DNA of 31,596 nucleotides from Azolla pinnata (GCA_037176905.1 JBBBWG010000349.1:6455-38050), one strand, 5' to 3'; shown: positions 1 through 10,592, counted from the first letter of the stretch. Numbers and translations: made by a program. The notes: generated from the sequence alone by a model not told the origin.

Positions 1-128
1 CTCACTTGGCAAGCATCGATGATGGATCCGGATTCGAGACCACGATCGGATGCCCGAATCCCTGCTTCCCTTTCTTTTGTGTTTTCCTTGCGTGTGTATG
101 ATCGATCGATTGTTTAATAGTGCCAATC
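1..128 (-). other. 3' flank of the RBOH gene
   Basis: Sequence just downstream of the RBOH stop codon on the minus strand, presumably 3' UTR. I see no coding potential and no clear AATAAA-type poly(A) signal before the window edge, so the transcript end probably lies outside. Confidence 0.5.
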
Positions 129-3100
129 CTAGAAGTTCTCTTTGTGGAACTCAAATCTTGTGCTCGAGTAATGGTTGTAGTCCTTGACTAGATTCTCGAG
201 TTCCTTGGCAGCCATCAATGGGCCACAGTAAAACACTCCTAGACATAGATCAACAACAAGACCGGGGGAGGAAATGTTAGTCGAAAACCAGACACAAGCT
301 CTACGTTCAATAACTCGTTTAGCCAATAGCGCAAATGGGTGGTAATCCTTATGGATTCATCCATGAAGAACATACCGATCCTCGAGCCCTTGTGGATGCT
401 AGCCACACGAGAAAACACCTTCTTCCAATTCGGCCTTGCGAAATGGGTCCTCACCTGCCAGTTCCCCGCCGAGCCACAGCGCATGGAAGCTTGTAAGCGG
501 GAGCCGGAGGATATGCAAAACGGAAACAGGGAAAGGAAAAAGATGTAGCAGTAAAACCCACCCTCGTCCCTGAAACGATGTCCACCCCGTTCTTGGCATG
601 ATGCAATCTTTGAATCATCATGATGAGCGCTGATCTAGCATCGCCATCCTCGTAAACGCTCGTCAAATAGTTGTGCATCTCGATGACAGCCTGACACAAT
701 GAAAGCCGGAAGCATTGAGAATAAACCCAACGAAAGAAACCCCATTAAGCACTACCTACTTAACAAGTTCACCCGCTGAACGAGTTCAATTCCAATGAAT
801 CATTTTTGAGGTACCATCCCACAAAGAAAAAGAGCTGTGGATCATCCATCTCATGAACAAACAGTGTAAAGAATAAGTAAAAGAGGAGAGAGTTGTGGAG
901 ATGCCTGGTAATCTTTCTCAGCCACTTCATTCATCACCCCCCGAAACCATTCCAATGAACCTTGCTCCCTTGTAACCCAGTAGAAGTAAGCATTAGTTGG
1001 GCACCGCCATTTCTTGCTTTTCCTCACATTAGGACCCCCATCTGAAGAAGATTTTATAGTACTTGCAGATTCCAAAGAGGTGATGCTCGAGTTCGAGCTG
1101 GAAATCGACGTACTCGAGTCCTGAAAAATGGAGTGTCAAATGGGTACGTCAAAGTACTCATGGAAATGGTAAAAAAAAAAAGGATGACTTTTTTTATTAG
1201 GTCATAGATTTATGGTAATATGGCTTTAGGTCCAGGGTAAAGGTGAAAGGGTCCCCAACATGTATAGTAGAGTGCTGATCTGCAAGCTTTAGGTTATTCA
1301 ACATATCCTTCAAAACACTGATGAAAGGGGTTGCTCCAATACCCAATCCAACAAGCAACAGCACATCATATTTTTTGTAGTCTTGTGCTGGAGCCCCATA
1401 AGGTCCATCTATTCTAAGCCTTGGAAACCTGGAATTAAACACATAGAGTATAATGCAAATAGTTGGTCTTATATTGGTTATCATATATACCTCGCTCCAG
1501 CAACTTTCAAACACACAAAGTGACAATCAGGTAAAGCCCTATCACTCAAACTCTATGCCAGAACCAAACAGCAGACCAAAGAAGCAGCAAATGGAAAGCA
1601 CAGGTAGTGCTGGACTGCCTAATTGCGCCACAAGATTGACATTTTTCAGGAACATAACACTTGCATAACCAGCACTGTTACCTGATTTCTGATCCAAATT
1701 TGCATTCTGCCCTTAGCAATCCACTCCCCCCGGGAAGAGGAGGTTCCATTATCTATGGAAAGATCTCCAATCGATCGGTTAGCTCCTCTACACTGAATAA
1801 TGGAACACGATGAATCGATGCAGTAATTCCTTACCTCTGAGAAGATTCTCTTCATCTCCAGCGTCCAATCCCCACAAGTCCTAATATGAACACTTATGAC
1901 ATCATCTCCAGGAGCAGAGGTAAGGGAGAAGGGATGCCTAGATGCCAAAATCAGATATTAACAAAGATAACAAACATGCCTTTATATAAGTTGATCTGAA
2001 AGTACGCTTAGAAGGATCGTTCTAACCACTCAAAGGGAGACACATCTGGACACTGCAAGAAAATGTACATTCCGCTCTTATATTTGAAGCCAGGGGGCTT
2101 TGCCATTTCAAGGGCTAACACATTTCCAGGATAAATAGCAGCCTACATGTAAAACAAGAAGTAAATCTCCATCAGCCAAGTTCTTCAGCTTCAGTGCATC
2201 AACTTAGAGATTGTGACCCACCTTAACCACAGTAACACTGTAATAGCCAGCTCTCAGTGCTCTAAGTAGTCGTTCGCCTGTGTATAGAAGAACTGGCACA
2301 GCCAAATATATCCATGTCTGTTTTGCTCCATAAAATTAGTGAATGGTCTCGTTCTTGGTGTTCAATACATACATATAGAACAATTGGATTAATTTGCTCT
2401 CTAGATTATTCAACTTAGAATGCAATTACTCAGAAAGATGTCTATTTTGAACGGGTTGATTAGCCCCAGTGTTCATCACTAATTAGACTCGTTTAAGCAG
2501 CCTTCAAACTCTAACTTGATTTTAACCCCAGGTTTATTGCATTAGTAGCATTCATGCCTTAGTATCTCATGATTCGTCATCATCATCCTAGAGAAAAGGC
2601 TGTCTTTTCTCTGTCCTTCCCATAAAATTTTTGAAAATGTTTATTATATGCCTTATGATGACTGTCTAGCTTTTGCTGTAATTCTTCATCGGTTAAATAC
2701 TACATGCATGCAGTTCAAGAATTACTATGGATGACGCTCTAGATATCTTTAATCTACAATAGGTGCTTTGGAAATGGATGTTTGCATGCAGCTCTACAAC
2801 CGTGTACTCAACCCTAATGGCATGATTATTACATGGTCTTGTTTATACGTACATATAAGCTTTATGCAAAGCTCGTAATCTTACCGTTTTCTGCCTCCAA
2901 TCATGGTTGAGGTAGAGATATTGGGAATGAATGATGAGAAGCACATAAAGGATCACGAACAGGTGATGTGAATACCAGAATGCGTTAAATCCTGTCATTC
3001 TATGCAGAGGCCATGGTAGCTTCACCAGATTCCTCCTAAACCATCTTGAAGCTAGAACAAATGCAATAACCATGACAACTACCATGGCCATTCCTGTAAG

Positions 3101-6100
3101 ACCCTCCACACCCTTCACTAGGTCCGGATACGTTGGCTTGGCAAAGTCAAAGTCCGAGCCTAAATACCTCTTGAACTTCTCATCATCGCTGTGTATCAAT
3201 CGAGGGAAGTCACAAGCCATGTGGATCCCAGCATGCATTATAACACCAACAGCTATTGCTGCAGCAATGGCCTGCAAATTACAGTAGGAAAAGGTATATA
3301 ACCAGTGAGCGCATGCCTGTATTGATCACATCAGATCCAAGCCCCACATTGCGACCAAACATATGTATGCATGCATGTGTATACCTTATGAAAGTTGATG
3401 TTGTCGTCAAAGGGAATGATCGAGCTGAGGACTGTAGAGCGCAACCACGTGATGCAGTTTCGACAAACTGGAAGGAGGATGAGCGCCATGTTAAGCTTCA
3501 AGGTTTCTGCAGCACCTTTGGCAGTGCAAACACAGTAGCCCATTATCTGGAAAGACGTCCTCATCCTATATTGCAAGAATTTCCATGTGAATAGCCCCGC
3601 CATAGCCATAATCCAAAGCCCCATCACCCACCACTGTTGCCAATTCTCATCGAGTGCATATGCTGCTGCCAAGGACATCCTGTGCAAGAGATTACTTCCC
3701 TTCTTTGGCGCTGGCGTCTGGCTTAGTGCTTGGCTATGGTTGCTCGTAGTATCTTGTCCGGACAGTTGGCAATCTTGATCTTGAAGCAAAGCCTTGAATT
3801 GCCAAAGCTGCTATGCTCGATGACTATGAATATGAGAACATTATACAGAACAAAAATCGATAAAATGATTATACGGTATAGCAAACATTCATATTACCTC
3901 GATATAGCCAAGATTATGAGGATCAAACTCTTCCATTATTAATGCTGCAGATTCCTCCGCCTGGTCTCTAAGTTTTGAGAGATTGTTGGCGGATGCACTT
4001 AAGGCAATGACCTAAGTAAAAAAAATATATAAACCAAAGAGGAATTCACAACCAAAGAATGTCTAATCGATCCAGAAATGAGGAAAACAGTGTTATTAGG
4101 TAGAGCTTATAAACTCTTCTCACCTCCTTCACCTCTTCTTCTGTGATACGTCCATCCCCATTCTTGTCACACCTGTGCATATTTGATTCCAAAGAGAAAT
4201 TGCATCAAACATACTTAGAAGGAATTACCAAGGTGATAGAATCTCAAGATCAATGGTAGTACAAGAGGCGCTGCCTACATGTCAAAGAAGATTTGTATGC
4301 GGGAATTAAAGCTTTGGTTGGAGATCTGTGTCCAGAAATTTTCTAGTTCTTCCAATGTTACATATTGGTGCACAAGCCCTCGTCTTCGAGACAATGCATC
4401 AAAGAGTTCAGATGCAAATTCATGAGAATCGTTCATTCCTGCACATGGGGATCAAGTATTTCAGCTCTCTAAACAGAATTTCGGGGTACATATTTATCGT
4501 CTCACTAAAGAAGTGCTTCCGATTCAATAAAAAATATCATATATTGTGATGTGAAGATATTTAAAATTATTAGTTACATAACTCGATCTAAAGTTAGGCC
4601 TGTAAAATCGGTCTTATTCCTCAGGAACAATAAACTTAATCTCCAGGCTGATAGCTAATTCTGATCCGGTTTTGCTCCACTAGTATTATGTTCCATGGCC
4701 GCTGACTGCTATATATCGTTCCACTGCTAAGAAGCCAAATTTGCGAAGTATACTAAATACGCCTATGTCCCACTACTGATAACTTCAGCTCACCTTCCAT
4801 TGTGATGAAGAAAATGAAGCTCCCATGTTCAAATCGGTTCCGATGGTAACATTACTGGGATTCAAGATTTTACGAGAGATAACGTTGATGTTATGATTCA
4901 GGTACAATATCATACTGGATTATATAAAATCGAAACTTCTTACCGATGCAGTAACCAAAGTCGTGACGGTTGATGAGGCCATCAGGAGAGGCGACTTCAT
5001 AGAAACGATCCTCCACAGCTTTCCACTGAGGAGCCAAATCACTCTCTGTGGTTTTACTGATGAAACGCAGGCTCTCTAGGGCAAGCTCTGTGCAGCTTGA
5101 CTTGCTCCTATCCAAGTAGTCATGCGGCATAGAACCTAACTTCAAGTCATGTGAAGGGGGACCAGAAGGCATATTATTAGTACCTATATTATTCCGGATC
5201 ATTGATTTGGCCGTGGAATCATTGAAAGCATGATCTTTGCAATCGCAATTATAAGTGCAGCCACAATTCCTAAAATCAGAAGCTAATTGGTCGCAAGAGA
5301 TATCAATTGCAGAGATATCAGAAGCCACTTGGTCAGCATCTAAGGGATTCATATTGTTAGAAGCGGAATCCATGAGGCAACCATGAAACGATTGATCTCC
5401 GGACGAAGCTACGACTTTGTTGGTACTGTTACTGGAGTAGCTATTACGAGTAGTAGCATCACTGAAGCTCCCATTGCGATTTGAACTCGTTGAATCACTT
5501 GCAATGAAGAGGTCAGAGCTCATGGGAATCTCAGCATCCCCTGGTAATCTGAGCTGGGACGCAGTGTAACTTCTGCTCCTTTTAATGATGGTGTCCGTAC
5601 TGAAGAGCTCTTGCGATTTCTGTTTCACGTGTCTACACAGATTGAGAAGATCTCTAGACGGGCATAATTTCTTCACGTTCTCTCCCAACGACTCTTGCTT
5701 CACCAGATCCTTCTGTCCATTGGAATACTGATCGTTCACATCGTAAAGTCCTGACGAGGAAGTGGAAGAAGAAGAAGAAATAGAAGAATATTCCATTACT
5801 TTCAGGTGCACTGAATCGTCTTCGACGTCTGGTGTTAACTCCTCAGTCTCTAGTACTGTTTCTGAGGCTCCTGTTTCCTTGATTGCCATCGATTCTTCTG
5901 CAAGCTTCAATGGAAGCTCCATGGCGCTGCTATAATTTGCAACTCCATGTTCATCGTGGCTAAAATTGACGCCACTATCATGCATGTCCAAGGCAAAGCG
6001 ACTCAGAATCGGCTCTTCTTCTTCCTTCTCTATTTCTGCTTCTTCTTCTTCTTCTTCTTCTTCTTCTTCTTTCCGCCATGGAGCATTTGTAGGGACTGCA

Positions 6101-6402
6101 ATGTCCTGAAGCTTTGATGATGGGAACCTTCCGCTCCTAGGGACGTCATATTCTGTACCATTGGAGGAATCGGACAGATCATTCTGAAGGTTCCGCGGAA
6201 GCTCTCTATAATTTAAATCCTTAGAGGCACAGGCGTGGAGGGAAACGGCACCGTTCCTCTTCAATTCTTCGTCTAAGGCAAGGCGCTTAAAAATGCAGTC
6301 TTTCCTTTCCTTTCCTTTTCCTTCTTCTTCTTCTTCTTCTTCCACTTCTTCTGCTCCACAATTACCATACCTACATTCTGAACAACCTACCTTCTGCGGC
6401 AT
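129..6402 (-). CDS. RBOH: Respiratory burst oxidase homolog (plant NADPH oxidase), 15 exons, 1226 aa
   Basis: Plasma-membrane flavocytochrome that moves electrons from cytosolic NADPH through FAD and two haems to apoplastic O2, making superoxide. Exons in transcript order (my model): 6402-4944, 4438-4279, 4172-4124, 4011-3898, 3807-3385, 3271-2885, 2317-2222, 2142-2027, 1937-1835, 1752-1682, 1428-1260, 1120-905, 690-562, 454-376, 238-129. All junctions keep phase and sum to 3,681 nt. Visible parts: acidic/Ser-rich N-terminus (1 to ~420); RBOH N-terminal domain ([16 protein letters not shown]); EF-hand loop [12 protein letters not shown] at ~542-553, then a weaker second EF-hand; ferric-reductase membrane core at ~620-880 with [23 protein letters not shown] and [11 protein letters not shown] supplying haem histidines; FAD motif [16 protein letters not shown] motifs [26 protein letters not shown] and [11 protein letters not shown]-terminus FEFHKENF. 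The start is the first Met after an in-frame TGA (6426-6424), with A at -3. Known RBOHs are mostly ~850-950 aa, so this one is long, mainly at the N-terminus. The YIELWQ-type second EF-hand resembles the RBOHF group. All introns are GT-AG except 904-691 (GC-AG). The donor at 1259 (CAT|GTTGGG) is weak but the only one available. Confidence 0.95.
691..904 (-). other. GC-AG intron of RBOH
   Basis: Intron between exons 12 and 13. The minus strand reads GATTACCAG|GCATCT at the donor and TGTGTCAG|GCTGTC at the acceptor, joining KDYQ to AVIEMHNY in phase 0, as family alignment expects. No GT dinucleotide lies near the required donor position. Confidence 0.85.
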
Positions 6403-6423
6403 GTTTTCGCTCAGATCTTTGTG

Positions 6424-6447
6424 TCAAATGAGAGTAGAGGTCTTCAT
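6424..6447 (-). promoter_or_regulatory. Putative uORF 2 in the RBOH leader
   Basis: Seven-codon ORF MKTSTLI followed by TGA, ending 21 nt before the RBOH start and in the same frame. Its stop also excludes an N-terminally extended RBOH. It matters only if the transcript starts upstream, which is not proven. Confidence 0.4.
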
Positions 6448-6527
6448 AGATTGTGTCTTTACTTGAGATGGATTGACTTAATCTGTTAGTCTGCGAGGAT
6501 TTGTGTATGGCGGGGAGAGATGGGGGA

Positions 6528-6554
6528 TTATGGCGTTGTTAACGTTGAGACCAT
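6528..6554 (-). promoter_or_regulatory. Putative uORF 1 in the RBOH leader
   Basis: Eight-codon ORF MVSTLTTP followed by TAA, about 125 nt upstream of the main start codon. Its regulatory role depends on where transcription begins. Confidence 0.3.
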
Positions 6555-6670
6555 GGATTGTTGTAGCCTGGAAAGAGTTGCAGGTGGAAAAACCGAATCC
6601 AGGCTAACAGTGTGAGCAATGGTGCAGAAACCGAAAGCTTAATATACATACATGCATATGTATGTATAAT

Positions 6671-6680
6671 GTATATAAAT
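6671..6680 (-). promoter_or_regulatory. Candidate RBOH TATA box
   Basis: The minus strand reads ATTTATATAC about 270 nt upstream of the RBOH ATG. Its position fits a leader of ~240 nt. The surroundings are a TATG/CATG-rich stretch (6640-6680), so it could be a simple-sequence coincidence. Confidence 0.3.
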
Positions 6681-6739
6681 CTAAACTGCGCTTCTTTCCA
6701 AGAGAAGCAGATAGGAGACGTAAAGAAAGAGCAGAAGAA

Positions 6740-6815
6740 AGAGATGATGACGACGGGGAAGCATATGATGCTGATGCTTCTACTGATGATGATGACGGTG
6801 ACGATGACGATGAGA
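6740..6815. repeat. GAT/GAC trinucleotide-rich stretch
   Basis: Imperfect GATGAT/GACGAT runs upstream of RBOH. Several frames stay open across it only because of the trinucleotide period. I see no gene. Confidence 0.6.
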
Positions 6816-6915
6816 GGAAGAAACCATTGAGTGGCGATCAAACTTCGCCTTCCACAGAGATGGCCGCAGCTGTAAAAAGCAATTTTTTAAACAGATGAAT
6901 TACATCACAAGTTTG

Positions 6916-7965
6916 TCCTCCCTTCCTCATAAATCAAAGAAAGAAGGAGCTCAATCTGCAAGTTGGAATTCCACAGAGCTGTATAACATTATAGCCAAAA
7001 CAGATTTACGCAGCTAAATTGCATAACAATCTTGCCTTACCGTCTTCCTCCCTTCCTCATAAATCAAAGAAAGGAGCTCAAGCAAGCTGGGGCCATAGCC
7101 AAACCATTTTAAGCAGATAAATTATATTAACATCACAATCGTGGTTTACCTTCTTCCCTCTCTTGGTCAAAATCAAAAGCTTCGGCTGACAGCGTAGGTC
7201 TCCCTTCCTCATAAATCAAAGAAAGAAGGAGCTCAAAGCAAGCTGGAATTCCACGAAGCCGTGTATGTAAATTTAATAACCAAACCATTTGAAGCAGATC
7301 GATTATATTAACATCACAATCGTGGCTTACCTTCTAATTCCCTCCATTCGGATGCCTCCCTTCCTCACAAATCAAAGAAAGAAGGAGCTCAAAGCAAGCT
7401 GGAATTCCACAGAGCCGTGTATAGAATATTCGCCGAACCATTTGAAGCAGATAAAGTACACATTTAACATCACAATCGTGGCTCACCTTCTAATTCCCTC
7501 CCTTGGTCATAAATCAAAAGCTTCGGCTGACAGATTAAATCGAAGAAAGAAGGAGCTCAAAGCAAGCTGGAATTCCACAGAGCCGTGTATAGAATTATAT
7601 TCGCGCCCAAACGATTTGAAGCAGATATAAAATTGCATTTAACGTCGCAATCTCGCCTTACCATCTCCCCTACCTTCTAAATTGCGCTCCCTTCTACCCT
7701 CTCCCTTGGTCATGAATCAAAAGCTTCGGCTGACAGCGGAGGTGATCTTCCTTCCTCGCAAATCAAAGAAAGCAGGAGCTCAAAGCAAGCTGGAATTCCA
7801 CGGAGCCGTGTACAGAATATTCGCCAAACCATTTGAAGCAGATAAATTACATATTAAACATCACAATCTTGGCTTACCATCTCTCCCTATCTTCTAAATT
7901 CCCTTCCTTCTTCTACCCTCCAAATGGTCATAAATCCAAAGGCTTCGGCGGGCAGCGTAAGGCAC
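6916..7965. repeat. Six degenerate tandem copies of a ~140-210 bp repeat
   Basis: Copies begin near 6916, 7048, 7202, 7360, 7540 and 7748. Each carries, in order: AATCAAAGAAAGAAGGAGCT, a block AGCAAGCTGGAATTCCAC containing the palindrome TGGAATTCCA, a block AACCATTTGAAGCAGAT, a CACAATC-type block, and CTTACC/CTCACC. Most copies end with a TTGGTCATAAATC / AGCTTCGGCTGACAG tail. Spacing varies between copies. Short ORFs here only reflect the repeat. I could not assign it to a known transposon family. Confidence 0.85.
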
Positions 7966-8189
7966 GCAGGAAAGAGACCAATCACCAGGTTTTTGCTTGC
8001 AAGAGAGAGGCGATCAGCTGCAAGAAAAGCCATGGAATTCCATGAGCTTCATGAGAGGGAAGAATCGGCAGCCAATTCGGAGGCGGATTAATCATGCAGC
8101 ATCTCTCTGACAGCGAAGCGAGGGAGATCGACAGTTAATGTGGAACTATGAAATCCATGGCGCTCAGAGCTCCATCTTCACGTTCAAAT
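7966..8189. other. Intergenic, nothing recognised
   Basis: Unique-looking sequence between the six-copy repeat and the T-rich region. No supported ORF, RNA gene or mobile-element signature seen. Confidence 0.4.
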
Positions 8190-9430
8190 TTCTCTTCTGT
8201 TTTTTTTTTTGGTTTTCTCTTTTATGTTTCCTCGGAGCTTAAAAAGAAGAAGAAGAAGAAGAAGAAGAAAAAAAAAACACACGAGAAATTCTTTTGTTTT
8301 GTGTTGTTTTTTCAGCGATTTATTAAATAATTAATAGCTATTTATTTAGTTCCTAGGATGCCTATTTTCCTTTTTCTTCCCCTTTTTTCTCGTTTTTTAA
8401 ATGGGAAAATTTATAATAATAAAAAAGCCTAACAAAATTATAAATTACAGTTTAACGCAAACTGGAAACTGCAAATTGACGCCTAGTCTTAAAAAAATTA
8501 ATGTGCAACCATTTGATTAACGCCAAATCCATTAAGTGTGAGCTCAATTAACATCAATTGAAGCGATTGATTAACGCTCGATCACTTGATTGACACCGAA
8601 TCAGCGTGTTGATCCATTGATTAGATTCCCAAAATATTGACCTTTGCTGAGTGTAGATCTTGGAAGGGAATCGATCAGGACCAGCTCAGCTGGTGGGAAG
8701 CGATTAGGAACAAAATCATACTATCGGAATTAATTGGGTGTTGATTTTTTAGTGGGAAGCTAAGATTAGGCCTTAATTTGTGATTCCTGATGTTGAGTAA
8801 GCGTTAAAATGTAATTTATGATTTTGTTCGGCGTTTTTTTTGTGGTAATTCTCCCTCTAAAATTTCCTTTTTGTCTCCATTTTTATTCCCTTTTTTTTCT
8901 ACCGGGAAGCTACGTTCGATTTTCTTTTTTCTTTTCCCCTTTTTTTGTATTTTCCCGCGTGGCTTAAAAAGGAAAAAAAACAAAACACGAGTAATTCTTA
9001 TTCGTTTTTTAGCTTCTAATTATTTTTTAATCAATAACGAATAATTAATTAGTCGATAGGATCCCTATTTCCTTTTCCTTCCCCTTTTTCTTTTTTCTCG
9101 CTTTGAAATTCCTTTTTATTTTTGTCTCCATTTTTTGCGAGTTGTTTTTTTCCCAGAAAAAAAAAACCCAGAAATTTTCCATTTTGTTTGAAAAACAAAA
9201 ACAAACAAAAAGAAGGCGAGAAAAGGGAAAAAACAAACAAAAATGTTTTTCTTTTTTGTTTTTTTTCTCGTTTACGTTTTTTGTTTGGCGGAAATTCTAT
9301 GGCCACGAAAAATATCGGAGCTTTGTTCTCCGTTTTGGTAAATTATAAATTTTACCAAATTGTCTACTTACTTATTTTATTTATTTGTTTGTTTTTATTC
9401 CTTCCTGAAATGGTTTTTTTTATACTCGTT
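8190..9430. repeat. T/A-rich low-complexity DNA with a partial duplication
   Basis: Long poly-T, poly-A and AAG runs. Segment 8190-8400 (TTTCTC, GCTTAAAAAG, A-rich, CACGAG, AATTCTT, a CCTATTTTCC-type block and a CCCCTTTTT run) recurs in the same order at about 8920-9110, suggesting an old ~720-bp-spaced duplication. The segment between holds short degenerate GATTGATTAACG-like repeats at 8515-8625. Short ORFs here are Phe/Lys-rich artefacts of base composition. Confidence 0.55.
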
Positions 9431-9890
9431 TGTTGATATGCGTATTTGGAAATGTATTTCATATACATATCCGTATTCGTATACGTATGCGACTACCGTA
9501 TGTCAGGAAGATATGCACGCATACACTGTGCATGGGCCCGCACATACGCATCTGTACGTACATACGTATGCATGCATGCATATACGTACGTACGTACGTC
9601 CGTATGTATGTATGTATGCATGTGGGTTTGCATGGTACGCATGGATCGCAGACTTTTACGCTACAACCATGCACATTGTATGTGTATGCACGTATGTATG
9701 CGGATGTGCGCGTGTACGGTTTACGCAGGGTATGGCATGTGTGCCGCGCGTATGTACGCACGTACATACGGTTTAAGGTCTGGCTGTCTGTGTATATACG
9801 CATGGTATGCATGTCTCGTATGTCATGGCATGTGTGCATATACGTATGTGTATGCATGGTATGTGCGCATGCATGAATGTATGTGAATTT
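9430..9890. repeat. TATG/CATG/CGTA tetranucleotide-derived array
   Basis: About 460 bp of mostly alternating purine-pyrimidine tetranucleotides (GTATGTATGCATG, ACGTACGTACG). Overlapping ORFs on both strands, rich in Cys, Tyr, Met and His, are by-products. Confidence 0.85.
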
Positions 9891-9904
9891 TGAGAATGGT
9901 TATG

Positions 9905-10300
9905 TGACCAAACCCTAAACCCTAAACTAAAGAAACTCTAAATCCAGAAATCCCCTCAACCTGAAAACCCTAAATCCCCGAAACCCGAAAACCCTAAATC
10001 CTAGAAACCTGGAAACCCTAAATCCGACACCCCTCTCAATTCACCTCGATCTTATGGGCTTCAAACGAAACATTATCCGAAACCTCTAAAACCCTAAACC
10101 CTAAATCCTACAAACCCTAAGATGAACATCGCCCTTTCAATTCGCCTCGATCTTATCGGCTTCGAACTGGACATCGTCCGGAAGGTCTAAAAAAAAACCC
10201 TAAAACTTGAAACCCCCGAATCCCGAAACCCTAAACCCGACATCTTCGCGAGGTATTGAATTCCGCCTCGACCATAGCGCGTTTTTCGGGCGGAGGTTCA
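9905..10300. repeat. Degenerate CCCTAAA (telobox-like) array with a ~105-bp higher unit
   Basis: Many AAACCCTAAA motifs separated by variable spacers. Three degraded copies of a longer block (CCTCGATCTTATSGGCTTC type) sit near 10036, 10138 and 10257, spaced ~102-119 bp. The motif is the plant telomere unit, but the array is interstitial and too diverged to be a telomere. Confidence 0.7.
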
Positions 10301-10395
10301 TCGGAACGCTTGTCGGGCAGGCGTCAAAGGATTTGCCCATAACGCGTGCGGTGGGTGGATCATCGTTCGATGGGGACCTTATCGAAAGAGAAGAG

Positions 10396-10592
10396 CTCGA
10401 TCGATTGGTGAAGCGATTGTGTTCGATCGATTGATGAAGTGATTGTTGTTCGATCGATTGATGAAGCGATTGTTGTTCGATCGATTGATGAAGCGATTGT
10501 GTTCGATCGATTGATGAAGCGATTGTTGTTCGATCGATTGATGAAGCGATTGTTGTTCGATCGATTGATCAAGCGATTGTTGTTCGATCGAT
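10396..10592. repeat. 27-bp minisatellite, ~7 copies
   Basis: Core TCGATCGATTGATGAAGCGA followed by TTGTTGT. Seven nearly identical head-to-tail units, two of them a base shorter, so reading frames slip. Each unit begins with the palindrome TCGATCGA. Minus-strand ORFs with NRSNNNRFI-like repeats are side effects. Confidence 0.9.

Noticed and set aside
6916-7965. AGAAGGAGCTC in the six-copy repeat resembles the core of miR159/miR319
   Set aside because: Only about ten bases agree and there is no foldback with the required star sequence. Chance similarity is likely.
7289-8045. ORFs of 70-113 codons in the six-copy repeat
   Set aside because: They contain the same repeat translated in shifting frames, with no splice support or family resemblance.
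9430-9890. Overlapping 130-148 codon ORFs on both strands, Cys/Tyr/His-rich
   Set aside because: Produced by tetranucleotide repeats that lack stop codons in several frames.
10207-10434. 75-codon ORF starting MKPPNPETLNP
   Set aside because: It translates the telobox array and its ~105-bp block; no family resemblance or splice support.
10396-10592. CRISPR-like array (27-bp repeats)
   Set aside because: Units are contiguous without unique spacers, and the window is eukaryotic.
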